DNA of 64,000 nt. Origin: Euglena gracilis. Lineage: Eukaryota; Euglenida; Euglenophyceae; Euglenales. The translations under genes and the position numbers were made by a program. The notes below the pieces were generated by a model. It saw only the letters and a list, made by a program, of their open reading frames with translations, did no database searches and was not told the origin of the DNA. Where the stretch lies: positions 2,641,873 to 2,705,872 of the forward strand of contig CP154956.1 in assembly GCA_039621445.1 (NCBI GenBank), given 5' to 3'. The stretch's first letter is position 1; each line of letters begins with the position of its first letter. Of this stretch, positions 45,235 to 58,099 are shown in pieces.

Positions 45235-45642
45235 CAGGCATTTGCTTAAGGGATTGCAGTACCCCCCCCCCCCCCGGGGGGGGCTGGACTGCAGCTAGTC
45301 CAAATTTGGCTAGTGGGTTTTCTAGCAGACCCCGGGGGGGGGGGGGTCTGCTAGCAGGGCTAGCCAGTGGAAATTTTTTTTTCCAGTGACCGCGCGAAGC
45401 ACCGAAATTTTTTTTGGGACCCCCAAAAATGGCCAAAAATGCCCGTTTTTGGCCATTTTTGGGAATTTTTGGAACAAAATCAGCCAAAAACCTGTTAAAA
45501 CCCTCATTTTTCCAGTCGGGGGGACCCCCGGACCCCCCCCCCCCTGGGGGGAGGGGGGTCTAGCTAGTCCACTTTTTTTCCAGTGTCTAGCCGATTGGCT
45601 GGCCAGTACCCCCCCCCCCCCGGGTCCTTAAGCAAATGCCTG
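45235..45642. mobile_element. hAT-like miniature element, TSD CTTCCAAC
   Basis: CAGGCATTTGCTTAAGGG pairs with the inverse at the right end, flanked by CTTCCAAC (45227-45234, 45643-45650). The interior has CTAGTCCA, TTTTCCAGTGACCG and GCTAGCCAGT blocks shared with 26476-26846 and the fragment ending at 32401. Confidence 0.88.
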
Positions 45643-45659
45643 CTTCCAACCCGTGCACT

Positions 45660-46920
45660 GTTCCGCCTTCCCCACGCCGTGCTCTCCCTTCGGGGGGGGG
45701 GGGCGACGGGGGCGAGGCCGGCTGGCTGGGGAGGCCGGAGGGATGCCGCCCCCGGCGCCGTGCCCTCCCGCCCTCCCGAGTGCCGCCTTCCACCCCCCGT
45801 CCCCCCCATATGTGGTGCAGCAGCGCGGTTGGGGGTGTCTCCCCCTGTTTCCCCCTGGCCACGGCGTTGGCATGTGCTTGCCTCCCACTTCCCATTCGCC
45901 AGCATTCACCGGTCTCATTCCCAAACCATCAAAATCCCCCAAACTGTGTACCACTTCTCTTGATTGCCACTGAATTATAGCCGTATTAGTCGGACAGTCC
46001 GTCAAAATCCGGGGGGGGGGTATTATTGGGGGTTCTGTGTCTAAAACAGTCCTCACCAAAACGTTTTCAAAGATCCCCCCTTTCCCCAAAAAGTCTCAGG
46101 AGAGGCTTGGAGGGTTTGCATTGCATGGGAACAGAAACTGTCGGACCGGGAGTAACGTGACGTAACGTATACTCACCAGGCTTGGTCCTGTGTCAATGAG
46201 ATTTGTAACAGTCGTTCCTGGAGCCGACTGAATTGAGACAGGTGGTCTCCCTGGCATCTGTGTGGGAATTGGTGACCCACATCTATAGCAGCTGTATGCT
46301 GTTTGCGTGCAGCAGGGGAGGCATTGGTTGAATGGCCGGTAGTCAGCCCTAACATCTTGGATTTGTCATTCGTATCCTGGCTAGAGGGGTGACGTCTGAC
46401 AGTTTCACAGGATTTGTCACCACTGAAATCATTTATTTGATGATCGTAAGGGCGAAGGGGGTTGGAAGGTTTCGACTCTCATGAGTGACGGTGTGGTATG
46501 TGCAAACCTATTTGGGCACGCAAAGCTTTACGGCGCTGCAAAGCCATTTATTTTTTAATTATTTTTTTTTCATACGCATTGCATTTGCATTGGCCGACAG
46601 GCTTCCACGTGACGAAAGTCACAGTGTCGACCTCAAAGCACCCGGGGGGGGTATTCTCATTTTTTTTGGTTGAAATACCTGGGGAGGGGGGTCATTGTTC
46701 TTGGGGGGTATTATTTGGGGGGTTAAGTTTCAGGGGGGGGTTGAATCACCCAAAGGTCACTCCCACAAGAAAGGGATACCGGCTAAGGTGGGGGGTTGGA
46801 AACTGACACGGTTTGAGTGGTCTCCCATGTATTCTGCATTCTTTTTGATTTTGGTGCCTGCGCCATTGTTCTTCGCAGTTTTGCGCAGTGCACTCTTTGC
46901 CCCTCCCTGCTGCTGGGATT
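45660..46920. other. No gene seen
   Basis: A GC-rich stretch at 45650-45870 keeps frames open on both strands, but none has convincing coding composition or splice borders. The rest is unique. Confidence 0.4.
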
Positions 46921-46923
46921 GTA

Positions 46924-47515
46924 CCTCCCCCCCCCCTTGTCCAACGACCGGGCTTGTCTAACGACCACCCCCCCCCCCGGTCAGAGACGATCTTTTTGTA
47001 TACGATGTTGGTTCGGCCAAAATTGCTAAAAGTTGGCTAAAAACAGTCAAAAATAGCCCAAAATGGCCTAAAATGGCCAAAGGATGGCCAAAAGTGCCCA
47101 AAAAGTTGCCAAAAATAGCAAAAATAAGGCAAAAATGGCCAAAAGTAGCCAAAAACAGCCTAAAGTGGCCAAAAATGGGCAACGCGGGTCAAAGTGTGGC
47201 CAACAGTTGCCAAAGGTGGCCAAAAGCGACCAAACATGACGAAAAGCGGTCAAAAATGCCTAAAAATTCCCAAAAGTGCCCCAAAAATGTCCAGAAATGG
47301 CCAAAAGTGGCCAACCGTAGTCAAGAAACAGCATAAATGGCCAAAAACAGCCCAAAAATGGCCATGTATCTACGGTAAATTTTCCTCCAATTTGGGGTCC
47401 ACCCCCCCCTTGTCTAACGACCACCCCCCCTGGTCGGAGACGAACATTGGCCATTTTAGTGACCCCCCCCCCCCGGTCGGAGACGAACATTAGTGGTCGT
47501 TGGACAAGGGGGGGG
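46924..47515. mobile_element. Poly-C-ended TA element
   Basis: The ends are a C run plus CTTGTCCAACGACC, inverted at the right end, flanked by TA at 46922-46923 and 47516-47517. The interior holds GGTCAGAGACGA and GGTCGGAGACGAAC modules and an A-rich core made of TGGCCAAAA-type repeats. No ORF of interest. Confidence 0.78.
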
Positions 47516-47519
47516 TAAG

Positions 47520-49948
47520 CCCCCACCCCAAACGTCCCAACCTCATGTCCTGAGTACCCCAAACATACAGCCGCCTCTCAAAGGTTGACGGTTTGGGCCA
47601 AGTTTGAACATCTGACGTTTGGTGTCCCTTGCACACGGCCTCCTCTCACCGACCTGGCCCCGGCGTCGTACCTCGGGCGAAACCATTCCCTGGGACGCTT
47701 TGACACAACGTCCCCGGGAGACGAAGCCAACTTTGGCCCTGGCTGAGAGAAAGCATACTATTTGGAGGGGTTGGAGCCTTCCAGCATCCCCCAAGGGTAG
47801 GGGGTCAGCGCCACGGCGGGAACTTTCAACCCCCCCCCCCCCAAGTCATGTGTTTGGGTGATGCTACGGCATAAGGCTAAGGCTTTCCCTCGGCTTGTCC
47901 AACATGGCGGCCGTCAGGCTGGATTTTAAGGCGAGGGGCCCCTGGGCAGGCAGGCACGCCCCCCCCCCCCCACTGCCTGGGCGGGGGCCAATATGGGCCC
48001 AGGAATGGATTTTCCCGGAGCCGAGTGCCCGGCACTTTTGGCCACGTGTTTCTCCCGCCCAGGTCGGACCTTGGTGCCTCGCATCAGCCTTGGGGTGCCC
48101 GTCCAGGCAGACACTAGCCCGCCCCCCCCCCCCCCGTCCCCCTCCCCCCCAGGGTGACTCGTCAAATTCAGCCTGGATGCCGACCTCCAGCTCTTACCCC
48201 AAGAACCCCTCGAGGGGGATTGGATGGAGCAGGCGGGGGGGGGGAGGGGGGGACACGTTTGACCTGGGCAGGTGCCTGATGTGTGCCCCCCCCCTCATGT
48301 GTGCCCCCCCCTCATATGTACCCCCTCTTTCCCCTGTCGCTCGGAACCCCCGCATGTTCCTCACATTCACCACCTTGCGATCTTGCCTCCCCATTTGTGT
48401 GGACCTTTTGTACCGAAACTTGCAGGCGATCTCGGCTAACCTGACCTTTGGGTGGGCCTTGATGTGCCAGTTGGTTTCTCTCCACGTTGCGTGGTGGGCA
48501 AGAACCAAATAAATCCGGTCCAAGGTTGCGGAGAAGTGCAGTACCGGTCGGTGTCCCGATGGTTGGCCGAGGCATCATCGTTGTCCCCTTGGCACTGCGC
48601 TGTGCTGTGCCACGCTCGAAAGTGCTGTGCCGACCCAGGGGCCGTTTCTTTCCTTACTTCTTTCTTGCTTTCGTTTTGGGTGATTTCCCATTCGTCCCAT
48701 CGTGAGTGCCAGGGAACGTCGCCAGGGATGTGGCAAAAAAAAAACAGCCACAGCCAACTGCCCAACTGTGGTTGGGGGGGATTATGGTACAGGTACACTC
48801 AATGTTCAGCTGTTTAGCCTCTTCGAACCGGATTTTTGAACCCCTTCAGTGTGGAGCCTTCCCAAACGTGCCGAGGAGGCTCCTTGAGCCCCCTGAACAT
48901 CTTCAAAGGCCCCAAAGCCACCCTCAGCAATCCGTAACACTCATTCTTCAAAGTGACTCACAGAAATTTTGCTTTATTCTGGCCCCTCACTTCAGGGGAC
49001 CCCCTTACTCTGCCCCATAAAACCTCTTTGTATCGAGCTATGGACAGCAAATGATACATTTGACATTTTTCATGATTTTTGTCATACAACAGGTAAGGGT
49101 ATCTCCAGATTGCCCATTTTTATTTTATTTTAGCAACGTCGTTTGGAACTGGTGCAGTCACTTGCTCGACCCTCACATTTCTTAAGACCCATCCCCATCC
49201 CTCTCTATATCCATCCCCTTCCAAGCCATGTTGGGATAAATGAAGCGGGAATTCTAATCCCTGCTGATTTGTGCAACAGCGTATGTCACGTCCCAAGTAA
49301 CTCACCAACGAGTTCGTTCCAGTTACTTTGGCCCCACCAATGCTTCACAGACACAAAAAGTTTCGTTGGGACCTGCCATTTTGCGCCAGATTTTCTGTTT
49401 TTGCCCAAGGACTTTCCTGGTTTCCCCTTTGATTGCACCTTTTAATTTTACTCAATGTAGTCAAATTCCAGGTTGGCCGGCGCTAACCACTTCTTGCATG
49501 CCAAACCAATAAAGATAGCAGCCAATAAAGAAACTTCTGGGATGTCAGCAAAGTCGGTTGGGCATTTTCTTTGTCCCCACAAGCTCCAAAGCATCCAGGG
49601 CACGACTCCCTTGGCCTAAAATTGTTTGGGAAACCCGCAGCACCCCATCGTGGGGGTCCTTGGGGTGGGTGCGGGTATTGGTTTTCAGATGCTAAAAAAT
49701 CCTCTGAGGGATGAAAATGTTTTTTTTATCGTTTCCGGCAATCTTATGCCGTTGTTCATTGCTCTTTCCCGTTGATTTCCAAAAGAGCAGAATTCGTTCA
49801 GTATACAGCAAATGACTTGTCAAGTGGAAAAGAAGAAAAAGTGGGTTGCCGTAGAAAGCTGATGTATCGGGTTTTTTTTTGATTTTGTGATGGAAAGTGT
49901 AAAGATTTTCGGTTAAAATTTTTATTATATATATGTATATATATGTAC

Positions 49949-50004
<56 letters not shown>

Positions 50005-51470
50005 TTGTCATCATCATCAATGCTATTGTCCATGTTTACGCAACCCAAATCTTACCTCTCCCCCTGGGACTCAAAAACTCAAAACGTCAGCAATCCTGAA
50101 AAAACGCCCATACGAAACCAGGTGCCTGTCTATTGTGCGGTTTTTAATGGAGGGGGACATTCATTTCTCTCTGACAGTGCGCCTCCTCCTGCTTTAAGTG
50201 GAACGAAGTTGCTGTTGACTGTCCAATGGAAGGGACCCCTTTGGCGGATTGGCTGAACGTCACACGTCAGCCACGGGTCAGCAAGGCGGTCCCTCGGAAG
50301 CGGGAGTGTTTGTTTCCCTCAAGGACCGCCCCTGCAGGGCTGTCCTTCGGCCCAACGGCTGGCGGTCGAACGTGCCCGAAAGTTGGAAAATTGAAATGGC
50401 GCATTTTTCGACGTTTATGGGTGGATGGGCAAAGGTCCAAGGATGCCAGCAATTTTTTCCCTGAAGTGGACTGTATTTGTCAAATATGCTGATTTTTTTG
50501 GCCATTTTCTCCTGCGGATTTTCCGTTGAATGTGGGAGGATAGGATTGTTTGGTCCGTGGCTCATGCACACTTCCAAATGAAAAGCAGGAGGGCTGATAG
50601 GTCCTGTGGTTTGGCCGTTTTTTTGGGGGGGTTGTTAAACGGGCCCGAATTAAAGCGCCCCCAACTTCACACGGCCCGCGGACGTTATTGAAAGGGCAGC
50701 AGAAGTGGATGCATCGTCGCAGAGGACGCCAGGCGCTGCCCCCCGAAGTTTTCCGCCTGGTGCGCAGAACAGGCCCGTGCCTTGCAATTGTATTCCCCCC
50801 TCCCCCCCAGGGCCTTCTGCCCTACCCTTCCGTCGGTGCGGCTGCCACCCAAGTATTCCAGAATAGCCTCCATCCTGCCGCTATACCGTCCCCCTTTACC
50901 TCAGCACGACCTAAACCATCCCCATCGTTTCTATTTTATTTTATCAGGTCATCTTTCTGGAGAGCTGCAAGAAATATGGAAAAAGGGGCCTGTTTTCCCC
51001 CCTCACATTTCTTATGAACCCCCCCAAGCTCTTCTCACAGCGGTTTCTAAAGCTCGCCATGAAATGCGTTGCGTTGTGGCTGAGCACGACTTAAGACCTA
51101 GAGGAAACCCTGTGTTACAAGAATGCTCTTCAATTTCTCGGCATAAATAACCAGATCGCTTCCATCATCAGACCGTCTCTCTGAACCACAATTGCTACCT
51201 CTCACCAGAAATCTGATCCCCCCCCCAACAACGTAACTCCCGATTTTTTTGTTTTGTTATTTGGTCACCCTAAGTCGGAGGCCGGTTATTTATTATTTGG
51301 GCATAATTGCCAAACACAAAAACTGACCAAAAGGGTTTTTTTTTTTTGTTTAGTTTTTTTTCTTTAAAAGTGCTTTTTTTGCTGGAAAAGCACTTCTGTG
51401 GAGTTTTGGCGCGGTGGATATTCTTTTTGATTCTGTTTGCAGGCTCAATTTTGTCGATTTCTGTGATTTC
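47520..51470. other. Long stretch without a supported gene
   Basis: Mostly unique sequence, with a (TA)n tract at 49925-50007 and C/G runs near 47960, 48120 and 48240. Short open frames exist, but none shows consistent coding character with splice borders. Confidence 0.4.
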
Positions 51471-51477
51471 GAAGCTA

Positions 51478-51868
51478 CATCCCCCCCCCCCCTTGTCCTT
51501 GACACGCCTTGTCCATGACACACCCCCCGTGTCAACCGCACTTTTCCCGTACCTAAAAAGAGTAAAGTATTTTTGACACACTTCGCGTCTCTGGAGCTAA
51601 TTGGTTGCCATTTTCTACACAGAACCATGGCTTTGAACTCATCTTCTTTTGAGTTTGGTGATTTAGTGAGATGTGAGCACTCCAATGGAGTTATTGTTGA
51701 TGCTATGGTGATTGGGCCCTCAAACCGAGGTCCAGATTACTTGGCCATCATTTGCTGCATGTTTTGTGGTACGGTTCCCATGACACGGCGTGTCCATGAC
51801 ACCCCCCCCCCCCGTGTCAACCGCACTTTCCCCGTACTTTGGCGTGTCAAGGACAAGGGGGGGGAATG
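51478..51868. mobile_element. Poly-C-ended TA element carrying a coding-like core
   Basis: The ends read TACAT-C-run-TTGTCCTTGACACGCC and its inverse. The subterminal block GTGTCAACCGCAC, preceded by GTCCATGACAC, occurs twice in direct orientation. Between them lies a fragment with coding character (see the finding at 51560-51765). Confidence 0.72.
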
Positions 51869-52226
51869 TACCCAGTTATCATTCAGTCTTGTTTTCTTTT
51901 CCTCACTGGAGTGACCAAGGAAGGTGTCTGTCTTCAGGGTGTGTTGACTCCACGGGGAGATTCATTATTGGGGGGGGGTCTTGAAGGAAACGTGAGCCGG
52001 GGACCACGAGGGAACCATTGCGGGAAGCACAGAAGCACAGCGAAATGCCCCGGCGCCACAATTTCGGGTAGACGGTTCTGTGATGATGCGGCCGGGAATC
52101 AAGCCCGTTTCCCTCCCCCTCCGCCTCTGTGCTTCACCCTGGGGCATTGAGGCGGCAGAGCCGTGTGGGCGTTGGCGGGTTGAGCAGTCCAACCCCCCCA
52201 ACCCTAGACATGGGCCATCGGTGCAG

Positions 52227-52334
52227 TTCATCAGTTCTCTGACCGACTTTGCGGCCAACTTGGCACGCCTTTCGGCCCTGACCCAATGGACCAGCGATGG
52301 GAACAGCTGCCTGTCGGACGCCCTCGTGGAACAG
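52227..52334 (+). CDS. Candidate exon of a second membrane protein gene
   Basis: Between ATCGGTGCAG and CAG/GTGGGC lie exactly 36 codons in phase 0: FISSLTDFAANLARLSALTQ, then WTSDGNSCLSDALVEQ. Amphipathic helical text with a single Cys suits an extracellular helical region. The other exons assigned to this gene lie downstream, so gene membership is tentative. Confidence 0.42.
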
Positions 52335-52339
52335 GTGGG

Positions 52340-55210
52340 CTGGCGGCTGTGCTGAGCCCGGGAGCCAACGAGACACGCATGCTTTAATGGATCAACCCAC
52401 GGATCCGCACACCTCTTCCCTTCTCTATTGTGAGCTGTGAGCTGCGTGTAGACGGCGTGTGGACTCTGAACTGAGTTAGTTATGCCTATATTATGTATGC
52501 GCTGCCTTATGTTGGTGTGTAATATTAGCTATCAACAGGCGACGGACTCACTCCAATGCAAAATCCCGAACTTTGTTGCTGCTGCTGCTGCTGCTGCTGC
52601 TGTTGGTTTTGGTTAAGTTCACACACAAAGAGTTTTTTTTTAAGTGAAAATAGGGCTATTAAAATAGATGAAAACACAAGAAATTATGAGATTGTGGACA
52701 AACCATGCATACCTGTCCACATCTCATGTGATTGTGGGAGCCCCACCATCACATCAAATCCCCCAGACACCCGCCAGCTTTGGTTTGACTTGAGCCCCCT
52801 CAACACTCACAATTGGGGTCTGTTGCCTGTCGACATCCCAGGGAGTGCCTCCCCTCGTCAGGGCGACCCTTCGCGATGGAATGGCCGTCCTCCGAGTACG
52901 ACGCCCCTGATCCGCCCCATGCCCCTCCCTGGCACACCCATGCCAGGTCCGAGGGCCATCGGTTGGCACCCTTGTGCCAAGTTGTGCAGTTTGAGTTTGA
53001 GCATGCATTTGTATTGTTTGTGCACATGTGTCTGCGCGCATGCATGTGAAGAACCACCACCTCTCCGACCTGGCGCGGAATTGTGGAGGGGGGGGGGGCG
53101 AGGCTTCCTGGAAATCCAGGAAGTCAGTCCAAATGAAATTTCAGTCCACATGCATGGCAAAAAAAATTCCAGCCGATCCTGATGATCAGGATCAACAACT
53201 TAAAAAAAAAACGACAACTCGAGAACAAGAATAATCCTGATTATGTTGCTCCCGGGATCAACCTCATCCGGATCTTCCAGACAGGATGACGTTGCCATGT
53301 CAGGATGATCAAGACACCATCATCCTGTTTCCAGTTCCAAAACATGTGTGTGGTCTGCACGACGTGCTGTGGCAGAGCTGGCTGGGGTGCTGTTATGTGG
53401 GGCCGCCATTGAGTGCGCACCACCACAGATGGGATGGTATAGCCCCCCCCGCACCCCTCTGGGCAGGGTGGATGACTTGTTTTCAGCGTGACTGACAGGT
53501 TTTTGGCCAAAACCATCTTCGCCGGGGGGAGGGGAAGCAAAAGACCACCAAGTGACCCGCACCGAAAACACGATTTCTGTTTTTTTTTGAGCCCCTCCCA
53601 ACTTTCTGGTGCTTTACGCTGGGAAATCTTTTTTACAGGGGGAGGAATCCCGACCCCGTTTTCCAGATAGCGAGCGATTGAATGGGTTTTGGAAGATTGA
53701 CGGTGACCCCTCCCTCTGGTGCTGATAAGAAGTTTCGCACTCTGTGGTCCCAAAGGTTTTTTTAATGGCTGGTGTCCAAAATTGAGGTCAACATATTCAC
53801 AAAATATCGCACCATGCCAGCTAATAACAATGATGCATACCAGTGCATGCATACCAGCCGACAGAACAGAAAAGGCAGCAGTAAGTATGCACCACAGGTG
53901 TAAAAGGAACCGAGCAGTGCCCGCCCAATTCTCCCCCCCAGGGTGACCATTTGGCCTGGAAAAATTTCGCCAGCACCCAAAATCTGCAACTTTTCTGGCA
54001 CCGCAAGCACCAGAGACTAAAAGGGGTATCCACACCCATATTGTTTCCCCCCTTGCAATTTGCCAAGGCCTCAGAGGATAACTATTCTTGGGAGGAGGGC
54101 TGAGGGTCATCTCCCTGCTTTACGGTAACTTTGCTGTGAAACTGACAAATACCGTCTCAGTGAGAGTGATTATGGGAAGTTTTTATCTTTCATTTGTCTC
54201 GAAAAGATTTGTTTGACCATGTCCTCGCTTCTGAGTGGCAACTGCATAGCAACACAACAAATCAAGATGATGGAAGTCTATTTGAATGCATTGTCTTTTC
54301 TGCGGGTAGCTGCCATTTTAATGTTTCTGTGGGTGTATTACACCAAGTGGAGGGACACAAACACTTTTTTTTTTACCTTTTCCAATTTTGGTAATAATTT
54401 GCATTTTCTGTGTTTTTTTTGCATTTGTGTGTGTGTGTGTGTGTGTCTTACACCGGCAACTTTTGTGTTTTGCTGGAAATTTTGTATTTTTTTTTCGCCA
54501 TGAAAAATTCTTTGTTTTGGCCCCGATTTCCCCTGAGACCAAAAAATATCTATTTTTTGTAATGCTTGAATTTTTTTTGTCAACAAAATGGTTTTGCTTA
54601 TGCAAAGTGAAACATATTACCCAGTGAAAATTTTTCCAAGTCCTATCCAGCAGAATGTGTACATTTTGGGGGAGCTCCTAAAGGATTTTACATGCAATGT
54701 GTTTGCGTTTTTTTTTGTGTGTTTGTGTGTTTTTTTTTGTGTGTTTTTTTGTGTTCTTTTGTGTTCTTTTGCACTTTTCTATGTCGCATTTTTTGAGGAT
54801 CCATGTTGCCCCCCCAATTACACGCATATAAAACATCCAATTTTAATCCCCCCGGGCACTTGGCCCCCGTCCTCTTTACATGTAAACTTGCCCCCCCCCC
54901 CCTAAAGTTGGCCTTTTTGTCCTTAACTTGCGATCTTGGCCCATTTTTAGACTTTTGGTCTACTTTGTGCTCGGTCTGCCGAAGTCCTTAATATTGGCCC
55001 CCAAGCCTTACTTTCAATTGTGGCCCGGGCCAAGCTGGGTGCTTGGCCCGGGCCACAATCAATCGGCCCGGGAGGTACCTCAAGGAGGTACCTCTAGGCT
55101 TGAGGTACCTCCGGGAGGGCGGAGGTACCTCAAGCCGGACACCCCTGCCCGCCTCAATCATCAATCTCACGAGGTCACGCCGCTCCACATGTGTTGCGTT
55201 GCTGCTTTCC
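52340..55210. other. No supported gene; short simple repeats
   Basis: A (GCT)n tract lies at 52577-52600, and a GGTACCTC inverted repeat at about 55072-55130. GGGCCACAATtGA-type inverted repeats (55020-55070) precede the transmembrane exon. No exon seen. Confidence 0.4.
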
Positions 55211-55217
55211 CCCCCAG

Positions 55218-55369
55218 GTCGTGTCGCGTCCGATGCGGTTGGGCGTCGTGTTCGTCATCACGCTGGCGGTCTCGGTGATCGTCAGCGCCACCGCGACCTG
55301 GGGGCTGACCTACAGCACCTCCTACGGCGGCCCAGACCCCTCCCCAGGGATGCACATGGGAAGTCCTTT
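55218..55369 (+). CDS. Second gene, N-terminal transmembrane exon
   Basis: After CTTTCCCCCCCAG the frame encodes VVSRPMRLGVVFVITLAVSV, then IVSATATWGLTYSTSYGG. A short basic N-side is followed by a membrane helix, as in the first helix of a receptor-like protein such as a membrane cyclase. A donor CTTTG/GTTTGAG is plausible. The exons that follow are rich in N-glycosylation sites, which fits an ectodomain after this helix. Confidence 0.5.
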
Positions 55370-56294
55370 GGTTTGAGGTAGGGCACAGGGGGGTCCTGAC
55401 CCCTCGCCCTCCTCTTCCTGTGTCAGGAAGGGGTGGTCCGACCCCACCCCTCCTTCGTAGACAGCCAATGTCGCGGGGATAAAGGCAGCGACAGAGATAC
55501 TGTAAATTGTGCCTTTCCTCAGATTTTCCTCGTTTGCTCTTTTTTGAATGCTCTTTGGCATTTTTGTATCTTTTCAATTTTTACTGTTTGAAAAATTTTA
55601 CAACTGAATTTTACTTCCTTATTTTTTGAAGTTGTTCATAAGGTGCCAGAAGATTTTTTTCTCCCACCAAAAATTTATGCTGAAGTACCTTTTTCCAAAA
55701 TGGAACTTTTTTTTTAGGATGAAAACATGCTTTTCTTTGAATTACATTAAATGTAATTCAAAGAAAACTAAGAGTTGAAAAGGTTTCTCCCTCCGTCCTC
55801 GTTCTGTCCCCCCTCAAAAGGAACCCCTTTCAAAAACGTTTCCTTTTATTTTTGAGTTTTTGTTTTTTACAGAATATTTGGCAAAACAACAATACGTAGG
55901 GTCTGACATATAATTGCAAGTAATATACTACTGAAATTTTTTTTTGTCCACTAGACTGTTGGAATTGAATGCAATATCACATTCTCCAAAATCATTCCAA
56001 TTTACCAAAACTGAGTAAGGTGACAACCTCTTGGGGGGGGGTTGGTATCTCGCCACCCATGGCACGTTGAACCCTAAAATTCGAGCAACCTTCGTCCGTG
56101 TTTTCAACCTTGGACGTTTGGCATTTGTGCACGCCACGGTTTATTATTTGGGCACTCGCAGTCGGGGTCCAGGGGGGGGGGGGGCTATTATTCGGGCGAA
56201 AATTTCGAAGTCAAAAATCTGCCCAACGCAAAGGGCGGTGAACATTTACAAACGTGGTCGCCCCCAACCCATTCCCACCATCACTCCTCTGCAG

Positions 56295-56413
56295 TGCACG
56301 CCACTGGGGGGGTCTGCCATCAACTCCGGGACATGGCCAGCGGGTTTGTGGCGTTGTCGACGGCGGGGACGGGGGACTTCGCGCAGCTGGTGCGGCGGCT
56401 GATCAGCGGCCAG
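56295..56413 (+). CDS. Second gene, ectodomain exon
   Basis: The acceptor is CCTCTGCAG. The frame encodes HATGGVCHQLRDMASGFVAL, then STAGTGDFAQLVRRLISGQ, ending at CAG/GCACGC (a GC donor); if that is not used, the frame runs to TAG at 56435. It is a helical segment with one Cys. No specific family is recognised. Confidence 0.42.
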
Positions 56414-57199
56414 GCACGCCGCCGCCGGGGCCAATAGGATGCGCTGCATCCCCTCGTTTCCGGAGAACCTTCCGCCGGTTTCCTGCCGGTTCGCCGTGCC
56501 GGTTTGGAATGTTCAGGAACTTCAAGCGAACACAACGGCACTGCGCATGGCAGGCGGTCATTGGGCGGCAGTGCGCCAGTTACTCACCCCCCCCCCCCCC
56601 GCCTTCAAAGTTGCCACCCTCCAGGCACCGTGGGACCCCGAAATGGCCACTCTTGGGGGGGGGGCAGACACTCTGGGGGGTCATATTTTGGCCTTTGGCG
56701 TTGTGGTGCCAAAGGAAAATGGCCACTTTGAGGGGGGTGAACCAAAATTCCCCCAAGAATTTTGGCCACTTTGGGGGGGGGGGACAGTTTGGTGGGGTGA
56801 GGGTCATTTGCGAGGGACCGCCACCGCAGGGGGAGGGGAGGGGTCCAGCCAGTTGCTTTTTCCCGGCCATCAGAGCCTTCTTTTCCCCGGCCCAGTCACC
56901 GTTCCCGAGCCATCCGGGCCTCCTCGCCTATCAGCAACTTGCATTTCCCGCCCAGCCGCCCAAAGGAGGCTGTGGCCGAATTCACTAAAACTATGCCTAA
57001 AAACAGGCATAAATTGGGCCTAATTTAGGCCCAGCCCCATCAATAACCCATTTTCTCCTACTTCCATATCCGGAAGATCACCTCAAAAGCTGCTGAATCG
57101 GGGGCTCATGGACTCCTCCGACGTGGGTACCAGTGGGCTGATAAATGTGAACAGCAGCAACAGCAATACAAACAGCCCGTTGTTTTTAAAAAAGAGTAG

Positions 57200-57315
57200 T
57201 TGGATATCACTGGAGATGGCACGTCTGCTTATAACTCCAGCTCGCTGGTCTCCAACATCCTGGACACGGAGTATGACCAGTCCATGTCTCAGCTGAATGA
57301 GACGGGGCAGGAGTT
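57200..57315 (+). CDS. Second gene, ectodomain exon with glycosylation sites
   Basis: The frame reads LDITGDGTSAYNSSSLVSNI, then LDTEYDQSMSQLNETGQEF, with N-S-S and N-E-T sequons. Just upstream, in another frame, SDVGTSGLINVNSSNSNTNS (57115-57175) also looks coding, so an indel or a short intron may separate them. It fits a secreted or luminal helical region. Confidence 0.42.
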
Positions 57316-57609
57316 CAGAGATTTTTTTTTCTAAATTCTGGTGACCTGGGGGGAAGGGGGGTGGGTGAGCGGGACTCCCCCCCCCCCCCTTGAATGCTTG
57401 AATGGTCGGGATGATCGGGAATGATTCGGGATGAGTGATTGGGTTTTTTTTTGAGGGGGCATTTCTTCTATTTTTGGCACGAGCACCAAAAAATTATTTG
57501 CCCCCAAAACTGACACCCCAAAAGTGTCTTCCGCCCTCCCCCCCCCCCAGGGGTGGCTGGGTGGGTGGGTCCGGACCCCCCCCCCCGGGCTCCAGCAAAA
57601 CCTCTGCAG

Positions 57610-57712
57610 GAGTTCCTGGGGAGCACGCTGGACCTGATGGCTCTGGTCAAGAACGCCACCGTGCAGGCCCAGGACCTCGTTACAGCCCTGGCCGTGCCCA
57701 GGGCGGAGGACT
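57610..57712 (+). CDS. Second gene, ectodomain exon
   Basis: The acceptor is CCTCTGCAG. The frame encodes EFLGSTLDLMALVKNATVQA, then QDLVTALAVPRAED, and a possible donor is GGACT/GTTTGT. It contains one N-A-T sequon and is helical. It is followed by a (CCACG)n microsatellite. Confidence 0.48.
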
Positions 57713-57859
57713 GTTTGTTGGATGGAACGCTGCAAACTGTGGCCCCCAGCTCAATTGAAACCCTGGGCTACTATCACAACCCCCACCTCAACAACAACAA
57801 CAACCACAACCACACCCTCACCCACCACACACCCACACCCACCCACCCAAACGCGTGCG

Positions 57860-58080
57860 CACGCACGCCACGCCACGCCACGCCACGCCACGCCACGCCA
57901 CGCCACGCCACGCCACGCCACGCCACGCCACGCCACGCCACGCCACGGCACGCCACGCCACGCCACGCCATGCCACGCCACGCCACGCCACGCCACGCCA
58001 CGCCACGCCACGCCACGCCATGCCACGCCACGCCACGCCACGCCACGCCCGCCACGCCACGCCACACCACGCCACACCAC
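57860..58080. repeat. (CCACG)n microsatellite
   Basis: About 40 units of CCACG with CCATG variants, following the exon at 57610. The pentamer keeps several frames open (Ala-Thr-Pro-Arg-His), which I reject as coding. Confidence 0.95.
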
Positions 58081-58099
58081 GTGCGCACGCACGCGCGCG

